A stretch of 64,000 nucleotides of DNA from Linnemannia hyalina (GCA_019671135.1 JAHRHY010000003.1:2604001-2668000); one strand, 5' to 3'; numbered from the stretch's first letter, positions 13,201 to 23,382 are shown. Numbers and translations are program-made. The notes: generated by a model not told the origin, from the sequence alone.

Positions 13201-15110
13201 CTCTTCCAGATCAGTTTGGGTAAGTGAACGCATCACTGCAAGGTCAGTAATGTATATGCTGAAATGAAAAGGTTGTTGAAGCAGTGGTCTGACTCTGTCG
13301 CTGTAATACTCCGTATAGCTATTATGAAGGTCAACGGGGATGAGCTGCTGGCGTCCAAGGATGACGGTGCTTTCATGGATGTGCTGAAGAAGTACTTTAG
13401 CACCTTGGACGAGTCAGCATTCCCCAACAGCACCAACCCCAAGGCGCGAGCACTCACCAAGTTCAACGAGCTGATGTTGGTGGCGTATAAGGAGTTTGAA
13501 TCAGTCACGGCAGAGATGGTTGCCGAGCTGAGGAGGAATCACCAGCTCAAGGTCGTCCACAACATCGGAAGTTTCACCAAGCGCAGTCAACTCCGCAACA
13601 TCGCCCCCGGAAAGTTTTCCAAGGACGAGATGAGCGTCATCTACGATCGTTTCTACTCGGCTTTGTTCTATGGCCGCTCGCAGTCGGGACGTGGATCGAA
13701 CAAGCAGGGGGAGGCGAGAGCTTTGGACACTAACACGTTCGTGTCGTTCTTGGGAAGCATTGCTCACTGGGCGCAGGTCGAGGACGATCAGATGGAGGGT
13801 GATGAGATCCAACCAATCAATGGATCATCACAGCACCGCCGTCGTGGCTCCACCTCTACCACGTCAACAACCCGTGAGCGTCGTCGGGTCGTTGGCAAGC
13901 ACTTTATCTCACGACTCTTTGAGCGGTTTGACGAGAATGGTTCTGGAATTCTTTCGCTTCAGGAGGTCACCACCGGACTTGGTGATATTATCCACGGCGA
14001 CATGATGTCTCGCATGCAGCTCTTCTTTGACATGCACGACCTGAACAAGGACGGAACGCTGAACCGCGACGAGATTTTGGGCATGTCCGAGAGCTTGCTC
14101 TTTATCTACAGATATGATGATGGTGACACCTATCTCCCAGCCATCTCCAACTTTATCCGCAATGCTTTCGAGTTTGCTGAGAAGGTCGAGCCTGTGAAGA
14201 AGGAAGAGTTTGTGGTAGAGGATGAAGATGACGATGATGAGGATGAAGATTCAAAGAAGTCCAAGGAGACCAAGGAGGACGAGTCAGGAACTGAGGCGTC
14301 ATCTGCTTCTAAACCCACGACCAACGGGACTACACCTCAACCTCAGGAAGAGCCCGAAATCCAGATGTCACTCCCCAGCTTCCGCATGGTTGTGTTGGCA
14401 GATGAGACGCTCGAGCGGCTCTTTGATTCTGGATTCTCTGACTCGTTTAAGCTATTGGAGCCACTGGATCGTCAGCGGGGTCTGTTCGCGAAGGAGGTGT
14501 TCGATTCGTTGTTGTCGGAGGGACGGAAACTGGCAGGAAGCATTGCTGGCGGTATCCAAGGCAGAGGTCGCCCACAGCATACCCCCTCCAGCTCCAGCTC
14601 GTCTTCTCTTCCTACTGCCGACGCGAACAAGTCTACTGCCTCGATTTCAGAGAAGCAGGATACTGATGCTGTTGTGGTGCCTGTGGCTCCTGGCGCTCCT
14701 GTGACCGCAACCGGCGCCGCCGTCGCTGTTAGTGCTGGCGTTGTTGCGGATAAGATCAAGGAGAGTGACGACGATGAGGACGATGATTTGGAGGAGGTTT
14801 CTCGCGAGGATGCGGACGTAGACGGCGATGATGATGAGGAGGACGACGAAGATGGAGATGGTGACGATCTATTGGACGAAGTCGAGAAGGTACGAAGCTT
14901 CATACATGGCTACTGTGCTTCGTTTCTTGATCTTGATGACACCACACAAACTTCCTACCGATCAAATTGTGGGGCCTCTTTATGCTAACGTATCTGCTTT
15001 TCCTTCGTTTTCACTAATAGTTTTTGACAGAGTTTGATCTCGAGGGTGGTGGCAAGAAGGATCTTGGACTGACCTCTGCTGCCGGCGCTGTTGATACTAC
15101 CAGCCCGTAG
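10221..15110 (+). CDS. GYP2: GRAM-TBC-EF-hand Rab GTPase-activating protein (Gyp2/Mdr1, TBC1D9 type)
   Basis: Ten exons: 10221-10390, 10615-10736, 10906-10998, 11118-11425, 11504-12228, 12329-12589, 12681-12818, 12918-13219, 13319-14889 and 15021-15110. They give 1,259 residues with consistent phases. TBC proteins speed GTP hydrolysis by Rab GTPases using an Arg and a Gln finger. Two GRAM domains lie at about 140-210 and 310-375 (each with a GxxYxSExxxCF-type core). The TBC domain spans about 500-760 and shows IEKDLNRS (Arg finger), GYCQAMN (Gln finger) and [15 protein letters not shown]. Paired EF-hands lie near 900-980, with loops [12 protein letters not shown] and [13 protein letters not shown] very acidic tail follows. 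The domain order equals yeast Gyp2 and human TBC1D9. The last acceptor could be at 15020 or 15032; both keep frame. Confidence 0.92.
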
Positions 15111-15170
15111 TCGCTTTCTTTCTTGCTAGACAACATACCGATACGCCATTTCATATCCCCTAGTTTGTTT

Positions 15171-15190
15171 GTGGTGCAAATTTGCACCAC
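15171..15190. repeat. perfect 20-bp palindrome
   Basis: GTGGTGCAAATTTGCACCAC reads the same on both strands. It lies 61 bases after the Rab GAP stop codon and 180 bases before the piggyBac-like reading frame. It could be a transcript-end hairpin of the Rab GAP gene or a terminal structure of the neighbouring element; nothing seen decides between them. Confidence 0.8.
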
Positions 15191-15369
15191 ATTTTTTTCG
15201 ATTTATCCAGGTTTCCAATAAAACGGGTTAGAAGACTACATCGTGGGAGTGTCATTGTCGTCTTCGTCACATTACATTCATCACTCTCGGATTCAGCTCT
15301 TTTTTTCTCATCATCATCCCGCAACCCATTACCTTTTTTTCTCACACATCGACTTCACCCTACTCACTC

Positions 15370-16875
15370 ATGGACTCCAGTCTCGAGTTTCTCGGTTCCT
15401 TTGACGTTTCTGACTCTCAAGGCACCGTAGTAGCATCTGCGGAGGAGGTTGACGAGGCACAGGAGGAGGAGGAGTTGTTGTTTTCGGTCCGTTGTCGTAC
15501 TCGACCAACGCCTGGTACAGATAGCTCTGGGGACGAGGAGGAGGAGAAGGCAGGAGATGAAGGGGTGATAGATGCTCCAGCTCCACCGACAAAGAAAATG
15601 AAGGCTGCCAAGAAGGCTGCTAAGAAGCCCGTTCGTGAGACTAGAGAACTCCCGCCTGTACCAGATTTTCGACAATATCTTTCGCCACTACAAGGATGGA
15701 CACCCAGCACAATCCAACCTTCCCCGTGCTCTTCAACTCGACCAAGAACTGGCACCAATAAACATATTCAGCCTATTCTTCAGCGGCAAAGTATTTTCGG
15801 ATATGGCCACCTTCACTAGCGCATATGCAGCATCAAAAGGAGCCGGCACAGGAGAAGGATTGCGCCAATGGGTAAAGACCACACCTGACGAACTGCGCAT
15901 ATTCCTCGGCATCATTGTCTACATGGGCGTATTCAGGCAGAACACTGTCTCTGAGTATTGTTCAACCTTCCCTGAATGTCCTCAACACAACATCACTAAC
16001 TTCATCTCCCTCGTCCGCTTCGAACAACTGAGGCGTTTTTTTCATGTCTCCAACCCCAACGAACCTGAGCAACATTGGTTCTCAACGGTAGAGCCTGTGA
16101 TAGATGGGTGCATTTCTCTCTATGAGTTCGCTTCCTTTTCTTTTACTTAACGAAGAGAGTCACCACTCTTGCCCTCTGCTAGCCTATAAAAGCTAGCTGC
16201 GGACAATCGCCCGATCCACCTCAGGCTCTTACCGTGTTCTGGATGGACAATAGACCTGTCTCCATGCTCTTCACCGTCCATGCCCTCAGCCTCGGCGATA
16301 ACGACTGATCCGCTGTCTATGATCGCAGACGCCCTCGAGAGACAAGCGCCAACGCAAAGTCAGTGCGGGATGCTTATAAAGGACATTCCAGGGCGTTACT
16401 CCCCATCCCAAAAATCATCGATGACTACAACCACCACATGAACGGAGTCGACATCGCCGACCAGTTACGCAGCTACTATTCGACTCAGCTCAGGACTTAT
16501 CGCGCATGGGCTCCGATCTTCTTCTGGTTACTGGATACAACAATCATCAACGCGTACCTCATCAACAAACTCTTCGGCTCTTTCATGCATCACAGGGGGT
16601 TCCGACAGTTCCAAGCTAAGGATCTGATAGTGTCCGCCAAATGTCGCGACACCCCTACCCAAGTATCCCCTTATGTCTCGAAAAAATTCATGGGACCAAA
16701 CGATGAACTACTGACTACTCATGACTGGCTCCCATTTCCCCGTCCGAGTCAAGGACCGCCCCTACTGCATCCTGTGCAGATAAAAGAAACGAGAAGACAT
16801 AACACAAGCATATCCTCAACCGCCCAGCGAATCTGCTCTCTCTGCAAGGTTCCTCTTTGCACCAAAAATGATTGA
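15370..16875 (+). pseudogene. piggyBac-type (IS4-like DDE) transposase, broken
   Basis: The frame starting at ATG 15370 encodes an acidic, lysine-rich N-terminal tail and runs out of register near 15660. The next frame continues with the piggyBac N-domain (LFFSGKVFSDM, then TPDELRIFLGIIVYMGV) to a TAA at about 16148. After a gap, a third segment from about 16230 shows VFWMDNRPVSMLF, a TGA near 16306, then IDDYNHHMNGVDIADQLR and FFWLLDTTIINAYLI, hallmarks of piggyBac-like transposases. It ends with a cysteine-containing tail (CSLCKVPLC) at 16875. The middle of the catalytic core, including at least the first catalytic Asp region, is missing. So at least one frameshift, two stops and an internal deletion make it non-functional. 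TTAA target duplications could not be assigned. Confidence 0.85.
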
Positions 16876-17025
16876 GGAGTATTGTTACTCAGGGGAGAGG
16901 GTCGACGGCCAGAGTTGTAGGACCGCTGTTAGGTCCTCAATTGGTACGGAGGAGGGGAAGGGGTTGTAGGTTGGCGGGAGGGGAAGTGATAATAGCGTCC
17001 TAAAGGAATCACACAAAACGATATA

Positions 17026-17087
17026 CTGCAGCGTGCCAGCGAAACTCTTGTCAATACTGCTCTCGTCCAAGTGATGTGTAAAAGGAC
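17026..17087 (+). repeat. 62-bp direct repeat, copy 1
   Basis: This 62-base unit, beginning CTGCAGCGTGCCAGCG and ending GTGTAAAAGGAC, is repeated without visible mismatch at 17122-17183, start-to-start spacing 96 bases. It lies just after the broken piggyBac gene. Confidence 0.9.
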
Positions 17088-17121
17088 CTTGTATTCATAT
17101 TAATAAAGAGGGGGTTGTTAC

Positions 17122-17183
17122 CTGCAGCGTGCCAGCGAAACTCTTGTCAATACTGCTCTCGTCCAAGTGATGTGTAAAAGGAC
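17122..17183 (+). repeat. 62-bp direct repeat, copy 2
   Basis: Second copy of the unit at 17026-17087. The 34 bases between the copies are AT-rich and G-rich and show no gene. Identity over the full 62 bases suggests a recent local duplication or a sub-terminal repeat of a transposon. Confidence 0.9.
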
Positions 17184-17640
17184 AAAGAGCAGACAAGAGG
17201 GCTCGGCGCACTACTAATACTATGTCTACTAAAGGATATGACTGCTAACCTAAGGCATCGCCGCCACTGCCTAGCCACCACATCTTTTTGTAACAGTATC
17301 ATACGCGCCATGGGTTTTAGAATAGATTATCTCAAAGTGAAGTTAGAATTTTAAGGTCCTGTGCCCTCTCCACCTTGCATCGCGTGTTACTGCTACTATT
17401 AAATAAAAGAAAGATGCCAGCTCTCCAAGTTGTCCATTGTTGCGATGGTCTTCCTGAAATGGAAGAAGATGACACAGACGCTGGTGGTGATGCCGGTGCT
17501 ACTGATGTTGACGAGGATGTTGACGACGATGACGCCCTCAAGCGACCCAAGAAGATCATTTTCAAACCGGGTCATATTCAACTCTGCTGGTGATACTTCC
17601 TCCGCTTAGCATCTTCCAAGCGACTCCGGTTCTGCATTCA
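17184..17640. other. noncoding or decayed sequence between piggyBac relic and Fanzor relic
   Basis: No intact gene. A short acidic frame at 17414-17593 (MEEDDTDAGGDAG, then KKIIFKPGHI) may be a remnant of the acidic linker that precedes the Fanzor core, as in the complete copy near 21540-21640, but the match is compositional only. Confidence 0.35.
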
Positions 17641-17945
17641 GGCCAAAATGAGCGATTCTTCCATCGACATCAACGACAAAGCGTTGGTTGCGCTTCTCTG
17701 GGGAAGAAGACAGTTCAGCTAGACAACGTATAGAAGGACACCCGCTACACTCACAACTGGGCAGCCGCCAAACAGCGTTCTTCGTACGGAGAGGTGATCA
17801 AGGAACTATTCATCGGGGACCGGATGCCATCGAGGAAGCCAGGAACAAGCAGCAGACGACATACGGGAAGAGGACAACAACCATGGCTGAGCGTCAGGAG
17901 ACCCATCCACACATCTACGGACAGTTGGAGCTCGCGCGGTATTGA
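17641..17945 (+). pseudogene. short Fanzor-like relic, frameshifted
   Basis: Two overlapping frames together match one stretch of the complete Fanzor copy downstream. One frame gives SYGEVIKELFIGD (about 17780-17820). After a frameshift the other gives PDAIEEARNKQQTTYGKRTT and then MAERQETHPHIYG up to the TGA at 17943. The corresponding stretch in the downstream gene (about 21880-22010) reads HGELIRILFYGEPDEI and then QTSYGRRSTTM followed by NNHPAIF. The order and spacing agree, so this is a diverged fragment of the same protein family. No RuvC or zinc-finger part remains. Confidence 0.7.
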
Positions 17946-18233
17946 CGAGGAGGGTCATTTTTTTCTGAGAACGGCACAATGCCTCCCTTACGGCCAGTGG
18001 GGATCTGAGAGTTATTGGGTCGTAAAGCTAAAAAGGAGGGTGTACTAGGGCCATGCAAATGGCCTTCTCACAGGAAATGACATATGTGTCACAATCAATG
18101 ATTGTATCAAGGGATCAACTGAACCCCTCGCATGACCCTCGTCCTCCAACCCACGTAGGGAGCCGCGAGTCTATCAATGTTCAACGATCAAGGACATGAC
18201 GGCAACACATTGTCACCCGTAAGGACAGAGACA

Positions 18234-18241
18234 TATAAATA
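18234..18241 (+). promoter_or_regulatory. TATA box (TATAAATA) of the XPG-Fanzor gene
   Basis: TATAAATA lies about 400 bases before the ATG at 18640 and is followed by a pyrimidine-rich stretch and a spliced leader. The spacing to the leader intron at 18483 fits a transcript starting near 18265-18280. If right, the mobile gene brings or has kept its own core promoter. Confidence 0.55.
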
Positions 18242-18482
18242 AGGCCCCTCTTTCCTCTATTTCTATTTTTTCTTTCTTTACTTACTCCTTCCTTCCTCCT
18301 CTCCTACCTCTTTCCTCCTTTCTCTCCGTCTTTCCTTTCATCACCACCATTATACTATCACAAAGCAAAACAAAACATACACGTACACTCCTTCCTTTTT
18401 TCTCCTTTTCACTCGTTGCCAACACAAAACGCGTTTTGCTTTTCTTTACCGCCTGTCCGCCCAACCCACCCGCCACCGTCAA

Positions 18483-18576
18483 GTAAGTTGATGCAAGTTG
18501 CGAATGAACGTGCAAGTCGATGCAGGAAGCCCATGTATGGATCCTAACCATCGTTGTCGTTATTAATTTCCATTAG
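18483..18576 (+). other. probable intron in the 5' leader of the XPG-Fanzor gene
   Basis: A consensus donor (AA followed by GTAAGT) at 18483, a CTAAC branch site near 18544 and a CATTAG acceptor ending at 18576 outline a 94-base intron. It matches in size the four coding introns of the gene (91-100 bases). ATG 18640 is downstream in the next leader exon. Confidence 0.55.
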
Positions 18577-18639
18577 TCTAGCACGGGCCTCCATTCCTAA
18601 GAACACAGCGTAACATTTCTATTTCTACATTTTGTCGTG

Positions 18640-21600
18640 ATGGGAATCCGTGGCCTTCCCAAAGAGCTGCACGAGAGCGAGGGAATACCTGGGGGGTCTT
18701 GTAAGGATGCAGGAAAATCAACACACGTGGATTTCCTATGCCGCTTCTTCCGCTTGCTACAGGCACGTGCATTCCAAATTCTCCAACAACGCATCAAGGC
18801 CGGGTCTGACTCTGCCACAATCACGCCTGCCCCAGAGCTGCAGTTAGAGACCGAGGTGCCCGCAAGATCTCGAAAAAGGAAGAACATCGCCGAGCATAAC
18901 TCAACCCCCAATACCCCTTCCCTTGATGTCACCATTCCTTTTGATCCCAAACAGACATTGGATGAGCTGATCGAGGACAGTATTGATAGACTCGGCTACA
19001 AGAACCTTTTCCTCAACCCAGAAGGCCTGTCCCCTGTCGACAAGAAGAATCTGCAGGTAACCTACAATTGTGTTTTTACTCATTCCGTTAGAAGTGAAGT
19101 GCTCGCTCGCCTTGATTCCTCTAACCTTTGTTTTTTTTGGGCACATAACTTATTAGACCTTCCGAGCAGTAGGACACGTCCTGGATGATATCCTGTCCAA
19201 GGAATTCGACAAAGAGCTCACCATCATTCATGTGGACGGTTCACCATCAGAGCAGAAGCGAGGAGAACATCGGCAGAGAAACGCGACCCTAAAGCGAGCA
19301 CTGGACAAGCTACAGACGAAGGTCAGCGGTTCAACCCGGTCAACAAAGCAGCTCTTCAAGGCCTGCAAGAACAACTACCGCCTACCCGAGGGAGTCTCGA
19401 GCAGGATATCCTTCCGGTGTTGAGAGAGAAAGGCTGGCGGATCCACCTGTGCCCGTATCAAGCGGATACATGCCTCTCAAGAGTGTGTCAGGACGCCCCA
19501 GACCCCGACTCTGTCATGATCGTCACTTCTGATAGTGATCTAATTGTCTACGAGGGGATCCGCCACATCATGATGCCCGTGGGCAAGACGAGGGAGTTGC
19601 AGTTGTTCGACAAGACCAAGCTCCTGGACCGTCTAGATCTGCCGTCGGAACAGCACCTTCTCCTTGTCTGTATCGTAACCTCCAACGATTACGTGAAGAA
19701 TCTTCCGTACTTTGGGCTTCACAAGAACTGCGACATCATACGAGACTTTGATCTGACAAGCCTAGGGCCGCTGGGAGGATCTGGAGACAACGACCACAGA
19801 GCCGAGGCATTGATGCCGTTCATTCAAAACTACCTGGACGAAGTTGAGCGTCAACTGGGGAAACGGAAGAAAAGATCAATACAGCAGACTTCTACTCGAC
19901 ACAAGCAACAGGAAATCATCCACATTGGCCCGGAATATTATCGCCATGCAATCACCGCATTTTTCAAAAGGATGGAGAGGCCTATACAAGAACCGCTGGA
20001 GCAGGACGACGAGAGTCCTCACTCTCACGATATCATTACCATGATACTACAGGAACTGTACTCTCGCAAAAGTCAACAACAGCAGCCTCAGCAACCCAGG
20101 AACGACACCCACACCTTCACACAGCACCTACCACCAGAGCGAGTCCCGATCAAACTGTCTTCTACCAAGGACATGGGCATGGACACCGATACGAACATCG
20201 AATCAGCACCCCCGTCAACATCCACGCAATATGATTCCAAGACGATCTCCGAATGCACCCGGAAGCGGAAAAGATCCCTGAAACACAAGCAGCAGCGGAA
20301 GGATCGATTCAAGGCTAAGAAGTCAGAAGCCAAACACAAGCAGTGGAGAGAGTCACAGTAAGTTTAGTTACACTTTGAAGATGTTTCAAGTTTCGTTGAA
20401 TTCCTACGCTTCGTTGCAAAGTTCATTATTCCCAATACTCCTGTCAACTTAGGTTCAAATCAAGGACCGATATTCAGAAGAGGTATTCAGTCAGAACTGT
20501 CAACATCCACGACGCCCCAAACGTCGATGAGGCTGAGCTTTCCCATATGACTGTGCCTAAGCCTCGCTCCCAGAAACAGTCATCTCCGTCTATCAACAAC
20601 CCGGTCTCCGACAACAACGCCAAAGATACATCCAAAACAACAAGCGGTTCTTCGTCCCAGCAGAAATCCAGCGAAAACTCCCAACAAAAGAAGAAGAAGC
20701 GCAAACCTAGGAAGCGCAAACCTAGGAAGCCGAAGTCTGAAGTTGCACAACTTAAATCCGGATTCTCAAGCACCTTTGCAATTTCAACACAGACGATCGG
20801 TAGTGTTCTGGGGTGCCTACGGCGATCACTATTGCCGGCACGAGAGACTGGGCGACTTGCTAAACTCAGCGACGAGGATATCAAGGATATGGCGGTCAGG
20901 ATCGACTCGGCAGTGGCGACGATGGCAGAGGCCAGGATGTTTGTTTTTCGGGCAGTAGAGATTATGATCCTTGATCAGCTGTTGGGAGGAGAGGACATTT
21001 CGGGAGCACTGGATGCTGTCGCTGGCGAGGAGGATGCAGGAGAGCCTTTTGACGTGGTCGAGTTACTGTTGGAGAAGGCCGCCGGGACCGCTATTATCAA
21101 GCATATGTTCTCCTTCATCCTCAACGGAGAGATCGAGCGCGGTCGCCCTAAAACAGTCAAGGAAAAGTCCAAGGCGGCGAAGAACATCTCGAAGGCTGCT
21201 TATGATCGTCTCCGTCAGATCCTACCAGGATTTCGGCCTGTCAACAAGGACTCCATCTGCGTTGGACGGTTGATTGTTGATGCAGCGGCGGAATTCTCTG
21301 TTCAGCTGAGAAAACATTTTCGGGATTTGCCATTCACCATTGGAGCCAGGGTATGTGTCCATATACGTAGTGCTACATGATCCTTTTAGCCTACACCATT
21401 TTCAAATACTAACTCACAGTCCTTGCTCGACTCTTAAATAGATGTTAAAGTGTGGTTGGAGCAAGACCGACCTGCCAGCTGGATCATTTAAGGAGCAGCC
21501 GGGATCCCAGACTGTTGGAGCAATCCAACAAACTACAGCGGAGGAGAGGGATGACGATGACGACGAGAAGGACGAGGATGACGACGAAGAGGACGTAGAG

Positions 21601-23373
21601 GACGAGGATGAGGAAGAGGGCGACAACGATACCAGCATGCGATTTGCCGGTGGATACATCCGTCACTGGTGGAAAGAGGCCGAACGTCTGCCGCCGGCTA
21701 TGCGACCTCTCTTCTGCCTTCGACATAACTTCACCGATCCGTTCATCACATTTGAGGAGCGGGCTCTGCCGCCAATCCTGTGGTCCACGAGCAAGAAGAA
21801 TCCGAACCCGTGCGCTGCTGCTGCTTCCAAGATCATGGCCGCCAAAGAAGCATCCGCACTCGTCGAATTGACGCACGGGGAGTTGATCAGGATCTTATTC
21901 TATGGAGAACCAGATGAGATCAGGAAGTCACATTCCGTGTGGCAGACATCATACGGGAGACGCTCGACAACTATGGAAGCTCTTGCCAACAATCATCCGG
22001 CCATCTTTGATCCTAATATCCTTCACTCATACTTGGACAACAAGTTCCGCTTCATCAACTACGCCAGTGACTGTCGAGAGAAAGGGATTGCATGCGACAA
22101 GAGTCCCCCTCCCTTGCCGACAAGTCTCCTCTCACAGGATCCGACCCTATGCCCGCAACGATTCGCGCTCAACAACATCTTTTCGACAAATGGCAAGGAA
22201 CTCCATGTCACCTGCTTTGATACCACCAAGCCCTACAGGAGCAAGTTCGCCTTTAACCCTATCTATCGGATCGAAAACAGATTCCCAACACTACAATCAA
22301 TTCTGGACGAGTTTGGCGTGTCGTCTATCGAGGAGATTGATGTCTGGGGTATTGACCCCGGTGAGGTCAACACGGCAGCATTTTGTAGGATCTTGCGGAC
22401 CTATCTCACTTCAATTGACACCAATGTGGCGACAGATGATGACGCTGAACCGCAACATCGACGCAACGACCAAGCATCCACCAACAGCATCCTCCCTCCT
22501 GGTCTGGAAGCCAAGAATCTGGTCGTGAGCAGAAAATCGCTTTACCAGCCTGTGTTTGCCCATCGACATAAAATGCAGGATCTGTCGACAACGAGGATCA
22601 CCGTCAGTCCAGGTCAGACGATTGAGGGCAAGTTATGAGCCGAGCAGAAGGACGGGCAAGCGGATGGAGGAACGTCGATTCCGAGTATCAGCGAGATCCT
22701 GAACGTGCTGCCATCCCGACAATACCAACAAGTTGCAGACATGGAGCAATCCACGTTCCGATTTTTCCTTGTTCAGGATATCTTGCATGGATTCTATGGG
22801 TCTGCAAGAGTGAAAGCCATGGGCTGGGATCTGAAGAAGACCAAGAAGGCAGAGATGGACCTCGCCATCGATGCCATCCTCAGGGAGTGCACCACCAAGA
22901 CGCTATTCTGCTATGGAAATGGGTCCTTCCGTACAGGCATTAACCTCGCATCCCCCCATGAGTCCTTCAAGGCGGTCTTTGCGCAAAAGGTACGGTTTTT
23001 TCTCTATTTCCTGTTAGTTGTATTTGTCCGATACAGAAAGAACAAATACTGATCATATTCATTTTGTGCATTTTTATGAAAATAGGCTGTTGCTGCTGGG
23101 CACATCGTGGTGTTGGTCGATGAATACCTCACTTCAAGCATTTGTCCCACCTGCCTCGAGTCGAATGAGGTATCCCGTCTCGCCAAGCCTACCACGAGGT
23201 CATGCGTGTGCCTGACATGCGGAAGGTGGCTCCACCGCGATATTGTTGGAGCACACAACATTGCCGCTGCAGGCGAGGTTTGGATGCGGACCTTGACAAG
23301 GCCGACGCCTTTGAGTCGCAAGAGCCCAAGTGAACAGTCTGCATGGTCCCCTGACCTCCATAATTCGAACTAG
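18640..23373 (+). CDS. XPG/FEN1-type nuclease fused to a Fanzor RNA-guided nuclease (copy with one frameshift and one stop)
   Basis: Five exons: 18640-19056, 19157-20357, 20453-21350, 21442-22989 and 23086-23373. Introns are 91-100 bases and all junctions are in phase. The N-terminal half is an XPG/FEN1 5' nuclease: MGIRGLPKEL at the start, IIHVDGSPSEQKRGEH, then CPYQADT, VTSDSDLIVYEG and SNDYVKNLPYFGL, which supply the metal-binding aspartates. A basic linker (KKKKRKPRKRKPRKPK) resembles a nuclear localisation signal, and an acidic stretch follows. The C-terminal half is a Fanzor: WGIDPGEVNTAAF (RuvC-I Asp), FCYGNGSFRTG (RuvC-II), VDEYLTSSICPTC with a second CLTC pair (zinc ribbon), and HRDIVGAHNIA (RuvC-III Asp). 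Fanzors are eukaryotic relatives of TnpB that cut DNA guided by an RNA. Defects: a one-base loss near 19395 and a TGA at 22636-22638. With the lost base allowed for, the chain would be about 1,450 residues. Confidence 0.85.
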
Positions 23374-23382
23374 ACTAGTTAC

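Noticed and set aside
17399..18048. Several short open frames as independent genes
   Set aside because: The right part is explained as a Fanzor relic in two frames; the left part is only an acidic low-complexity fragment.
20359..20361. XPG gene ending here as a separate gene
   Set aside because: The TAA overlaps a strong donor (CA then GTAAGT), and splicing to 20453 keeps an open frame that continues into the Fanzor; a separate end remains possible and is listed as the refuting case.
22616..22650. 35-base intron that would remove the Fanzor TGA
   Set aside because: Far below the 91-100 bases of the other introns of this gene and lacking a branch site.
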